The notes beneath the pieces are model-generated. The model was not told where the DNA came from and made no database searches. It worked only from the letters and a program-made list of their open reading frames with translations. Made by a program: the position numbers and the translations under genes. A stretch of 64,000 nucleotides of DNA, from NCBI GenBank assembly GCA_041730495.1, contig JBGSBR010000003.1, positions 21,651 to 85,650 of the forward strand, written 5' to 3'. Source of the DNA: JBGSBR01 sp041730495 (GTDB lineage Bacteria > Patescibacteriota > Microgenomatia > UBA1406 > GWC2-37-13). This document shows, one piece after another, positions 33,855-42,309 of the stretch (position 1 is its first letter; the number at the start of each line of letters is the position of its first letter).

Positions 33855-33901
33855 ATATTGTAGTAGTTGGATATTAACCCTTTTATAGCTCAACAGTTTG
33901 T

Positions 33902-33909
33902 GTTATAAT
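33902..33909 (+). promoter_or_regulatory. Extended -10 of gyrB
   Basis: TGTTATAAT (starting at 33901) with 8 nt, mostly T, to the ATG. A leader of 0-2 nt is predicted. Confidence 0.6.
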
Positions 33910-33917
33910 CTTTTTTT

Positions 33918-35846
33918 ATGGTAAAAAACACACAAGAACAAGAATACGGATCAGATCAGATTGTAGTATTGGAAGGCTTAGAACCCGTACGTAAGCGCCC
34001 TGGTATGTATATCGGCACCACAAGTCAAACTGGTGTCAATGAATGTCTTCGTGAAATCGTCGATAACTCCGTCGATGAAGCTCTAGCAGGCTACTGTGAT
34101 CAGATCGTCGTCATCCTTGAAGAAAATGGTTATTACACTGTGCATGATAATGGCCGCGGTATTCCAACCGATCTTGTGCCCAACTACGGTGTCTCTGCTC
34201 TTGAGCTCGTCATGACTCGTCTCCATGCCGGTGGTAAGTTCGAAGGAGCTGCTTACAAGATCTCTGGAGGCCTCCATGGTGTCGGTGCATCTGTTGTGAA
34301 TGCTTTGTCAGTTGATGTTATCGTCGAAGTAAAACGTGATGGCAAGATCTATCGCCAAGAATACAGTCGTGGTATACCTAAAGGCAAAATTGAGATTGTG
34401 AAAGATTCCAAACTAAATAGTCCGTTTGAACGTGGTACATCTACTACCTTCCTACCAGATCCTGAGATCTTCAAAGAAACAACTGAAATCAACTACAATA
34501 CGTTCAAAAAACTGATCAAAGAACGTGCTTATCTCCATAAAGGTATTTTACTGAAAGTCAACAATCTTAAGAAGAAAAGTCGTTACTCATATTACTTCGA
34601 TGGTGGTATCGTCTCCATGATCCGTGAAATGAATCGAGGCAAAGATATCACTCATGAGCCAATCTACCTCACCAAGCAACTTGATGACAAAGAAATCGAA
34701 GTCGTACTGCAATATAATGATTCACTTGCAGAAAATATCCAGTCTTATGTAAACACCATCAATACTCATGAAGGTGGAAGTCATCTCACCGGATTCCGTA
34801 CAGCTCTCACAAAGACAATTAATGCTTATGCCAAGAAAACTGTTTCTGAAAAAGAACTCAAAGAATCACTTTCTGGTGAAGATATCAAAGAGGGACTTAC
34901 TGCAATTATCTATCTCAAGATGCCTTCAACCAATTTACAGTTCGAAGGTCAGACCAAAGGTAAACTCGGAAACTCAGAAGTGCAACCATTTGTGCAGCAA
35001 GCAGTTGCTGAACACTTAGAAACATATTTTGAAGAAAACCCACGTACAGCTAAAGAAATTTTAGGAAAATTATTACTTGCACAACGTGCTCGCTTAGCTG
35101 CAAAGGCTGCCAAAGAAGCAGTGCTACGAAAAGGCGCACTTGAAGGCTCAGCTCTACCTGGTAAGCTCGCTGACTGTCAAGAAAAAGATCCTGCGAAATC
35201 AGAGGTCTTCATCGTCGAGGGAGACTCAGCCGGTGGTAGTGCCAAAGGTGGACGAGATCGACGCACTCAAGCTATTTTGCCACTCTTCGGTAAAATTTTG
35301 AATACAGAACGTTATCGTCTCGATCGCGTCATCACCTCAGATAAATTCAAAGATTTAATCATCGCAATCGGTGCAGGTATCGGAGATCAACTCAATGCTG
35401 ATAAAGTCCGTTATCACAAAATCATCATCATGACCGATGCTGACATCGACGGTTCACACATCAAGACGCTTTATCTGACCTTCTTCTTCCGTCATCTGAC
35501 GCCTATCGTCGAGCGCGGACATGTCTATGTCGCAGTCCCACCTCTATATAAGATGACCATGGGCAAAAATAAACAATACTTGTATGATGATGCTGCCAAA
35601 GAAGAGTACATCAAAGCTCATCCCGATGGTAAATACTCTGTGCAACGCTTCAAAGGTCTCGGTGAAATGAACGCCGAAGAGCTCTGGGAGACGACTATGA
35701 ATCCTGAAACACGTTTACTCAAACAAATTACTGTTGATGATGCTGTGGAAGCTGATGAAACATTCCGCATGCTCATGGGTGAAGACGTCCCACCACGCAA
35801 GAAATTTATTACAACTCATGCCAGTATGGCAAACCTTGATGTGTAA
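33918..35846 (+). CDS. gyrB: DNA gyrase subunit B
   Basis: The ATPase and Toprim subunit of gyrase. The GHKL ATPase motifs are EIVDNSVDEALAGYCD, HDNGRGIP and SGGLHGVGASVVNALS. The Toprim acidic centre is EGDSAGGSAKGGRDRRTQA from residue 434, with DADIDGSHI near 505. The end has QRFKGLGEMNAEELWETTMNP. It is 642 residues, the short form without the E. coli insert. It is followed by ppa and then gyrA, so the two gyrase genes are interrupted by a pyrophosphatase gene. Confidence 0.97.
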   Translation: MVKNTQEQEYGSDQIVVLEGLEPVRKRPGMYIGTTSQTGVNECLREIVDNSVDEALAGYCDQIVVILEENGYYTVHDNGRGIPTDLVPNYGVSALELVMTRLHAGGKFEGAAYKISGGLHGVGASVVNALSVDVIVEVKRDGKIYRQEYSRGIPKGKIEIVKDSKLNSPFERGTSTTFLPDPEIFKETTEINYNTFKKLIKERAYLHKGILLKVNNLKKKSRYSYYFDGGIVSMIREMNRGKDITHEPIYLTKQLDDKEIEVVLQYNDSLAENIQSYVNTINTHEGGSHLTGFRTALTKTINAYAKKTVSEKELKESLSGEDIKEGLTAIIYLKMPSTNLQFEGQTKGKLGNSEVQPFVQQAVAEHLETYFEENPRTAKEILGKLLLAQRARLAAKAAKEAVLRKGALEGSALPGKLADCQEKDPAKSEVFIVEGDSAGGSAKGGRDRRTQAILPLFGKILNTERYRLDRVITSDKFKDLIIAIGAGIGDQLNADKVRYHKIIIMTDADIDGSHIKTLYLTFFFRHLTPIVERGHVYVAVPPLYKMTMGKNKQYLYDDAAKEEYIKAHPDGKYSVQRFKGLGEMNAEELWETTMNPETRLLKQITVDDAVEADETFRMLMGEDVPPRKKFITTHASMANLDV

Positions 35847-35871
35847 TTATTAGAAATTTATATATTTAACT

Positions 35872-36384
35872 ATGGATTTATCAAAACTAAGCACCGGCAA
35901 AAACCCACCAGCAGAAGTGAATGTACTCATCGAGATTACTCAAGGAACTTACGTAAAATATGAAGTCGATAAAGAAAGTGGCTATGTGATGGTCGATCGC
36001 TTCAGTTATACCTCAATGCCATATCCGTTTAACTACGGATTCATCCCAAACACCAAAGCAGAAGATGGTGATCCGACAGATGTACTCGTCATCTCTTCGC
36101 AGCCTGTCACACTTGGCACCGTGATCGCGGTCCGTGTCATCGGTATGCTCGAGATGGAAGATGAAGCAGGTATTGATACCAAGATCATCGCTGTCCCAAC
36201 CAAAAAAATTGATCCATTTTATGCAAATGTCGAAGAGATCACCGATCTCGATCAAGCCACTCTGGCAAAGATCAAACATTTCTTTGATCATTACAAAGAG
36301 CTTGAACCAAATAAATGGGTCAAAACTAAAGACTTTTTAGGTAAAGAAAAGGCCTATGAATCAATTACTCAATCAATGAAATAA
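35872..36384 (+). CDS. ppa: Inorganic pyrophosphatase (family I)
   Basis: Hydrolyses pyrophosphate released by polymerisation reactions. At 170 residues it shows KYEVDKESGYVMVDR, the active-site Tyr region YPFNYGFIPNT, and the metal-binding signature DGDPTDVLVIS, then KVIAVP-like IIAVPTKKIDP and FFDHYKELEPNKWVK. It is placed between gyrB (26-nt gap) and gyrA (13-nt gap), implying cotranscription. Confidence 0.97.
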   Translation: MDLSKLSTGKNPPAEVNVLIEITQGTYVKYEVDKESGYVMVDRFSYTSMPYPFNYGFIPNTKAEDGDPTDVLVISSQPVTLGTVIAVRVIGMLEMEDEAGIDTKIIAVPTKKIDPFYANVEEITDLDQATLAKIKHFFDHYKELEPNKWVKTKDFLGKEKAYESITQSMK

Positions 36385-36396
36385 ATTTTTAAACCT

Positions 36397-38973
36397 ATGA
36401 CGAATATTCAACTATCACCGATATCTCAGGAAATGAAGAAAGCGTATCTCGATTACGCTATGTCTGTTATCGTGGCTCGCGCACTTCCAGATGTTCGTGA
36501 TGGTTTGAAACCAGTACACCGACGTATTTTATACGCGATGTTCAAGATGGGTTTGACCGCAGGTAGTAAATACTCCAAGTCAGCCAAGGTCGTTGGTGAG
36601 GTCTTAGGTAAATACCATCCACACGGTGATGTCCCGGTCTACGATGCATTAGTTCGCCTTGCACAAGATTTCTCAATGCGTTATCCGCTCGTAAATGGTC
36701 AAGGTAACTTCGGCTCAGTCGACGGTGATCCTCCTGCTGCTATGCGTTATACCGAAGCCAAGCTGACCAAGATTGCTGAAGAACTCCTTTTTGATATCGA
36801 TAAAGATACTGTGGTCTGGATGGACAACTTCGATGGTAGTTTACAAGAGCCACATTTCTTACCAGCCAAATTACCAAACTTATTACTCATGGGTGCCGAA
36901 GGTATCGCAGTCGGTATGGCCACCAAGATCCCACCACACAATCTGACAGAGGTCATCGATGCAGTCCTTTTCATGATCGATAATGCCAAAAACAAAGATG
37001 ATGTCAAAGATGAAGTTGCAGCAGTCCCATCACAAGAGCTGACAGAAGCTCCACCTGCTGATATCGCAGAGCTCGTAAACGAAGATTCACATCTTACTGT
37101 GATCGAACAACAACAAAGAAAACTCTTATTTGAAGCTACTCTTGAAGATCTGATGGTACATATCAAAGGTCCAGATTTCCCAACATCAGGTGCAATCTAT
37201 GGTATCAATGAAATCAAACAAGCTTATCAAACCGGTCGTGGTAAGATCTTGATGCGTGGTATCGCCGATGAAGAAGATATCGGCAAAGGCAAGATGGCAA
37301 TTGTGATCACCGAGCTTCCATATCAGGTAAACAAAGCCAATCTCGTCGCCAAAATCGCACGTCTCGTCACTGATAAGAAAATTAAAGGTATCACAGATCT
37401 GCGTGATGAATCTGATCGTGAAGGTATGCGTGTCGTAATCGAGCTCAAACGTGATGCTCCATACAAAAAAGTCCTCAATAATTTATACAAACACACTGAG
37501 TTGCAAACGACATTCCCGGTCAACATCGTCGCACTTGTCGACGGTACACCTCAGACACTTTCACTGAAAACAATCCTTGAACAGTATATTCAACATCGTA
37601 TCAACGTCATCCGCAAACGATCTGAACACGAACTTGCACAAGCGAAACACAGAGCCCATATCCTCGAGGGTTATCTGATTGCACTTGATAATATCGATGA
37701 AGTAATCAAAATTATCCGTGGTTCAAAAGATGAACCCACCGCCAAAGCTGCATTGATGTCTTCATTTGGACTTTCTGAAATCCAAACTCAAGCAATCATG
37801 GAGATGCAACTACGCAGACTTACAGGATTGGAACGATCTAAGATCGAAGATGAGCTTGCCAAACTCCGTGAAATCATCGCATATCTTGAAGATCTATTGA
37901 AAGATGTCTTCAAGATCCTCAAAGTCATCAAAGATGAGCTTGCTGATATCAAGGAACGTTTCGGCGATGCACGTCGTACCAAAGTCTTCAAATCTCGCCC
38001 AGGCGAGATCACTGATGAGATGTTGATCACCAACAAAGAAGTAATCGTCGTCCTCACTAAAGAAGGTTATGTCAAACAAGTACCAGAAGAAACATTCAAG
38101 CTCCAAAAACGTGGAGGAAAGGGCGTCACCGGTATGTCTGTCAAAGAAACTGATGATATCTTCTATATCACCACAGCCATGACTCATGACTATATGCTGT
38201 TCTTCAGTAATCAAGGACGCGTCTTCAAGACTCGTGTCTGGGAGATCCCACAAGGCTCACGCACCTCAAAAGGTACAGCCATCGTCAATTTGTTGAATCT
38301 AAAACCAAACGAAATTGTGACATCGGTCTTATCTTTCAATGAAGAAGAGCTTACAGCTAAAAAAGAAACACAGATTATCATGATGACCAAAAAAGGACTC
38401 GTGAAAAAAACCTCATTTGATCAGTATGCCAACATCCGCAGTAACGGACTGATCGCAATCAACCTGGGTGGCCAAGACGAATTACTCGTCTCTAAGATCA
38501 CTGACGGTAAGATGAATGTCATGCTTGTGACCAAACATGGTAAAGCCATTCTCTTCAAAGAATCTGAGGTCCGCTCAACTGGTCGTGCCTCACTGGGAGT
38601 CAAAGGCATGGATATCACCGAAGGTGATGATGTCGTTGCCGCAGATGTCTTCACAGCCACAGATCTCAAAAACGACTTACTTGTCATCGGTGAAAAAGGT
38701 ATTGGTAAACGCGTCAATCTGACTAACTTCCGTGGACAACACCGAAGTGGCAAGGGTATTCGCATCGCACCAGCTGGTGAAAAGATGGGTGATATCGCCT
38801 TCGTCGAGATGATCCGTCCTGAAGATGCAACTGTCATTATTACGAGCTTAAACGGTCAGGTCGTCCAGACTGAGCTTAGTAAGATCCCTTCTTACTCACG
38901 TTCAGCCAAAGGCGTCATCTTGATGCGTTTCTCAGATAAAGAAGACAAGGTAGTGAGTGCTACATTTATCTAA
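36397..38973 (+). CDS. gyrA: DNA gyrase subunit A
   Basis: The DNA cleavage-rejoining and wrapping subunit. The catalytic Tyr118 is in AAMRYTE. The C-terminal beta-pinwheel begins with a GyrA box QKRGGKG at about residue 570, which distinguishes gyrase from topoisomerase IV. It is 858 residues. An acidic, Ala/Glu-rich insertion of about 45-50 residues (about 198-245) precedes LEDLMVHIKGPDFPTSG compared with the E. coli protein. The residue equivalent to Ser83 in the quinolone region is Val (HGDVPVYD). Confidence 0.97.
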   Translation: MTNIQLSPISQEMKKAYLDYAMSVIVARALPDVRDGLKPVHRRILYAMFKMGLTAGSKYSKSAKVVGEVLGKYHPHGDVPVYDALVRLAQDFSMRYPLVNGQGNFGSVDGDPPAAMRYTEAKLTKIAEELLFDIDKDTVVWMDNFDGSLQEPHFLPAKLPNLLLMGAEGIAVGMATKIPPHNLTEVIDAVLFMIDNAKNKDDVKDEVAAVPSQELTEAPPADIAELVNEDSHLTVIEQQQRKLLFEATLEDLMVHIKGPDFPTSGAIYGINEIKQAYQTGRGKILMRGIADEEDIGKGKMAIVITELPYQVNKANLVAKIARLVTDKKIKGITDLRDESDREGMRVVIELKRDAPYKKVLNNLYKHTELQTTFPVNIVALVDGTPQTLSLKTILEQYIQHRINVIRKRSEHELAQAKHRAHILEGYLIALDNIDEVIKIIRGSKDEPTAKAALMSSFGLSEIQTQAIMEMQLRRLTGLERSKIEDELAKLREIIAYLEDLLKDVFKILKVIKDELADIKERFGDARRTKVFKSRPGEITDEMLITNKEVIVVLTKEGYVKQVPEETFKLQKRGGKGVTGMSVKETDDIFYITTAMTHDYMLFFSNQGRVFKTRVWEIPQGSRTSKGTAIVNLLNLKPNEIVTSVLSFNEEELTAKKETQIIMMTKKGLVKKTSFDQYANIRSNGLIAINLGGQDELLVSKITDGKMNVMLVTKHGKAILFKESEVRSTGRASLGVKGMDITEGDDVVAADVFTATDLKNDLLVIGEKGIGKRVNLTNFRGQHRSGKGIRIAPAGEKMGDIAFVEMIRPEDATVIITSLNGQVVQTELSKIPSYSRSAKGVILMRFSDKEDKVVSATFI

Positions 38974-39032
38974 GAGTGTAATAAGGTATAATACTTGCAT
39001 TACAAAGATCTCTTTTGAGGTACTTATAACGC

Positions 39033-39899
39033 ATGATCATACCCTGTAAAGAAATTACTACTGAGCTCGAACACCACCTAACTGATACTGTAACGCTTCT
39101 TAAACAACGGGGGATAGTACCTCGACTTGTCACATTCTTACTTGATGACTCTCCAGACCAACTATCATTTGTCACAATCAAACGTAAACTAGCGCTGCGT
39201 ATTGGCGCAGAGTTTATCTTAAAACATTACCCACAACCTCCCTCATTTACTGATATCCTCGAAGAGGTGAAACAAACAGCTGCAGATCCACTGACCACCG
39301 GTATTATCATCCAACTTCCGCTGCCAGAAGGTTATGATAAACAACAGCTGTTTAATGCTTTGCCTCCACTTAAAGATATTGAAGGACACACTGCAGAGTC
39401 ACAGTTTCATTTTCCACTGGCACTTGCTGTGGCAAGTGGACTAAAGTTTCTCAGTACTCAAGATACCGCAAATGCAGTAATTGAACTTCCTGATGATAGA
39501 GCATTACTACAAGAATCAGTGAATAATAAGACTATCGTGATCGCAGGTCGGGGAGAAACAGGAGGTCGTCCGATTGCAGAATTGTTTGATGAACTTGGAA
39601 TTGTATATCAGATCACACATTCACAAACAACAGACGCTCAATCAATCTACCGATCTGCAGATATCATCATCACTGCAACTGGTAGAACAATTTTACATGC
39701 TGAAGATCTAAAGCCTGGTGTCACTTTGCTCAATGTAGGACTTCATAAAAACGATGGCAAACTCAAAGGCGATTATGAAGAAACTGAAGTAGAGCAGAAA
39801 GCTGCATGGTATACCAAGACTCCTGGTGGACTCGGACCCCTGGATGTACTATATCTCTACAAAAATCTGATTGAAGCTGCTATAAAACAACATGAATAA
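39033..39899 (+). CDS. folD: FolD: methylenetetrahydrofolate dehydrogenase/cyclohydrolase
   Basis: A bifunctional folate C1 enzyme. At 288 residues it has the N-terminal substrate region with a Lys in FVTIKRKLALRIGAEF, the GIIIQLPLPEGY motif, a NADP-binding GRGETGGRPIAELF, and the end TPGGLGPLDVLYLYKNLIEA. Several family positions are diverged (KDIEG for KDVDG, PGGLGPLDV for PGGVGPMT), so activity should not be taken for granted. A TATAAT (38990-38995) gives a leader of about 35 nt. It overlaps miaA by 8 nt. Confidence 0.88.
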   Translation: MIIPCKEITTELEHHLTDTVTLLKQRGIVPRLVTFLLDDSPDQLSFVTIKRKLALRIGAEFILKHYPQPPSFTDILEEVKQTAADPLTTGIIIQLPLPEGYDKQQLFNALPPLKDIEGHTAESQFHFPLALAVASGLKFLSTQDTANAVIELPDDRALLQESVNNKTIVIAGRGETGGRPIAELFDELGIVYQITHSQTTDAQSIYRSADIIITATGRTILHAEDLKPGVTLLNVGLHKNDGKLKGDYEETEVEQKAAWYTKTPGGLGPLDVLYLYKNLIEAAIKQHE

Positions 39900-40827
39900 C
39901 TGTATCGTGATCACGGGACAAACTGCTACCGGCAAAACCTCACTCGCGCTTCGGTTAGCTCAAACTCATAACGGTGAACTGATCAACGTCGATTCACGTC
40001 AAGTTTATAAAAAACTAGATATTATCACGGGTAAAGATATCACAGCTGACTCTCAGTTTACATTAGTCGAAAAAATGGGCGATTTTGAGATTGGATACTA
40101 CATGCTTCACGGCACAAAAATCTGGTTGTATGATATCGTCCATCCCAAGCAGTTGTTTTCAGCAATTGATTATGCTGTTTGTGCTCTTCGCGTGATTGAA
40201 ATTTTAGAAAAACAAGGAAAAACTCCAATCATCGTGGGAGGGACATATTATTATCTGAAAAACCTACTGTACGGACATATCGAGACAATAAGCGAGCCTG
40301 ATGAAAAGCTTCGAGCAGAGCTTAATATAAAAGATATTAGCGAGATACAAGAGATTCTCAAAACAAAAAAACCTAAGTTATTTGAAAGTCTCAACAATAG
40401 CGAAAAACATAATCGTCACCGACTTATCCGTAAAATCGAGTTACTCAATCAACCACAAGTAAACTCAAGTACTAACAACATCGGATTGAGTGAGACGCAT
40501 GATGTACAAATGATTGGCTTGCACTACGAAAAAAATACTGACCTGGAAACTGCTATCACAAAACGGGTACATGATCGGATAGAGCAAGGTGCAATAGCCG
40601 AGGTAGAGAATCTTTTAAAAGCAGGCTATACCTCAACCGATCCTGGTTTAAGAACGATCGGATATATACAAATAATGCAGTATTTAACAAAAGAACTTAC
40701 ATTAGAAGAAATGATACAGATCTGGATCACAAAAGAGATCCAGTATGCAAAACGCCAAAAAACCTTCATACAAGCTGATACAACAATCCAATGGTATTCT
40801 CCTCTTGATACTGATCACATTATTTGA
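39892..40827 (+). CDS. miaA: tRNA dimethylallyltransferase
   Basis: Adds dimethylallyl to A37 of tRNAs reading UNN codons. Walker A GQTATGKTSLA lies at residues 8-18, followed by INVDSRQVYKKLDIITGKD, GGTYYYLKNL and KRVHDRIEQGAIAEVENLL. The late KEIQYAKRQKTFI is the conserved end. Length is 311 residues. The start overlaps the folD stop by 8 nt, implying coupled translation. Not all CPR genomes keep this gene. Confidence 0.94.
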   Translation: MNNCIVITGQTATGKTSLALRLAQTHNGELINVDSRQVYKKLDIITGKDITADSQFTLVEKMGDFEIGYYMLHGTKIWLYDIVHPKQLFSAIDYAVCALRVIEILEKQGKTPIIVGGTYYYLKNLLYGHIETISEPDEKLRAELNIKDISEIQEILKTKKPKLFESLNNSEKHNRHRLIRKIELLNQPQVNSSTNNIGLSETHDVQMIGLHYEKNTDLETAITKRVHDRIEQGAIAEVENLLKAGYTSTDPGLRTIGYIQIMQYLTKELTLEEMIQIWITKEIQYAKRQKTFIQADTTIQWYSPLDTDHII

Positions 40828-40841
40828 AATAATGTTCAGAT

Positions 40842-41039
40842 ATGGCAGATCAGCAAGAGCACCCTTACTCTGAAATTGATGTGGAACAAGCCGCAAAAGC
40901 GATTGATGAGCATAAAAAAGTCACCATCATCAAACCCACATCACTAGATTTTCTCAAAGACAAACATAATCTTATCTTGTTAGGATCAGCTGCGTTCTTC
41001 ATTATTAGTCTGATTTTTTGGATAACGGTTGTCTTATAA
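40842..41039 (+). CDS. Small single-pass membrane protein
   Basis: A 65-residue protein. The first 45 residues are polar (VEQAAKAIDEHKKVTIIKPTSLDF), followed by a hydrophobic segment (LILLGSAAFFIISLIFWITVVL) that ends the protein, so it is probably tail-anchored. It lies 14 nt after miaA and 4 nt before the next surface-protein gene. Function unknown. Confidence 0.65.
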   Translation: MADQQEHPYSEIDVEQAAKAIDEHKKVTIIKPTSLDFLKDKHNLILLGSAAFFIISLIFWITVVL

Positions 41040-41043
41040 ACCT

Positions 41044-42138
41044 ATGTTTACAACCAAAGCCAAAATTATCGTTTCAATTATCTTTGCCACTCTGGGTGTG
41101 GCATTATTTGCATTGAGTATCGCAATCCAACAACAACGTATCACGACGAGTTCTCGAGCAGATGGTGGGCCATGGAATCAGTGTCAAGATGGTGAAGGTA
41201 ATCCAGCGCCCTGTGGAAGCTGTTCAATCTCTCTCAATGGCACTTCAGTCCAGTATCGTTGTCAGCTCGTGTGTAAACCAGGAAGTGAATGTCCACAAGC
41301 AACCTACAACATAGCTCATCGTTGGGAAAAATGTCAAAACCCTGGAACTGGCTCATGTACAGGAAGCTCTTCTGATTATATAAGCTCTGGTGATTTAGGC
41401 GGCGATGGTCCATGGATCATACAGTCACCACCTACACCAGGAAGTTCAGCTACACAAACCTCAGTACCTCAAAATGGACCTGGCACCGCTACATTTCCAG
41501 CAATAACATGTGGACGCATACAGCTTGATGTTCAGATGACAGATACTGGCACTAATCCTGCTGGTGTAGTCTATGACTCAGGTGTAAGCTGTGTACCACC
41601 CACTCAGCCGCCACAACCAACAACTCCACCTCAGCCAACGACACCACCAGGCCCATCATCACCGCCACAACCGACTAGCACACCACGTCCGACAACACCA
41701 CCAGGTCAGCCAACATACACACCTGTTCCAACCACACCGCCAACTAATACACCAATCCCGACCAATACACCAACGCGCACTCCAACACCAACAAATACGC
41801 CTACAAACACCCCAACAGCTACACCAACGCGTCCACCCACACCAACAGCAACACCGACTCGTACACCGACCCCAACGCCAACAGCGACGAATACACCAGT
41901 GCCGACAAATACTCCAGCTCCAACGAACACACCGATGGCTACAAACACACCACTTCCACCGCCACCAACCAATACGCCATTGCCACCTGTGCCAACAGAT
42001 ACACCTGTTATCGTCCAAGCAGCACCAACCAACACGCCTCCACAAGCATTGGTTGTCAACAATCAGCCACCAGGTATCACACCTTGGGTCTTCATCGTAA
42101 TCCCATTCGCACTCGTGATGCTCGGCTTACTGCTCTGA
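41044..42138 (+). CDS. Thr/Pro-rich surface protein with N- and C-terminal membrane segments
   Basis: A 364-residue protein. The start is set at MFTTKAKIIV, which begins a TM or signal segment (about residues 5-27) ending SSRADGG. A Cys-rich domain follows with about ten Cys (QCQDGEGNPAPCGSCSI). About 150 residues of Thr/Pro repeats of the type TNTPTPT come next, then a C-terminal hydrophobic helix (WVFIVIPFALVMLGLLL). The layout suggests a surface-displayed stalk, probably glycosylated on Thr. The repeats are degenerate at DNA level, so protein-level selection is likely. Confidence 0.78.
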   Translation: MFTTKAKIIVSIIFATLGVALFALSIAIQQQRITTSSRADGGPWNQCQDGEGNPAPCGSCSISLNGTSVQYRCQLVCKPGSECPQATYNIAHRWEKCQNPGTGSCTGSSSDYISSGDLGGDGPWIIQSPPTPGSSATQTSVPQNGPGTATFPAITCGRIQLDVQMTDTGTNPAGVVYDSGVSCVPPTQPPQPTTPPQPTTPPGPSSPPQPTSTPRPTTPPGQPTYTPVPTTPPTNTPIPTNTPTRTPTPTNTPTNTPTATPTRPPTPTATPTRTPTPTPTATNTPVPTNTPAPTNTPMATNTPLPPPPTNTPLPPVPTDTPVIVQAAPTNTPPQALVVNNQPPGITPWVFIVIPFALVMLGLLL

Positions 42139-42160
42139 TCTTTGAGTTCATTTATAAGTC

Positions 42161-42243
42161 ATTCTGGTAAGTGGATGCATTGAACGTATCCAGAATCTGA
42201 CATTGAGCTTGACGAAATGTCATCCTGAGCGTAGTTGAAGGAT
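42161..42243. repeat. Compound hairpin/repeat region between convergent genes
   Basis: ATTCTGG/CCAGAAT (42161-42167 with 42190-42196) and TGACATT/AATGTCA (42198-42204 with 42216-42222) can form hairpins. They are followed by ATCCTGAGCGTAGTTGAAGG, the reverse-complement type of the 15723-15744 repeat. It lies between the surface-protein gene and lepA, where it may end both transcripts. Confidence 0.55.
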
Positions 42244-42309
42244 CTTTCAGAATATAGACTGTGGACAAGCTAGCGTGACAATAAAGTAGAAAGTTTTTTA
42301 AGTCGGAGA

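Noticed and set aside
41659..42062. Cys/Trp-rich and Gly/Val-rich ORFs opposite the Thr/Pro-rich surface protein
   Set aside because: They are mirror-image frames of a low-complexity ACN/CCN repeat and have no promoter or family resemblance.
15689..42243. CRISPR array
   Set aside because: The dispersed palindromic repeats are single copies far apart with no regular spacers, and no cas genes are present.
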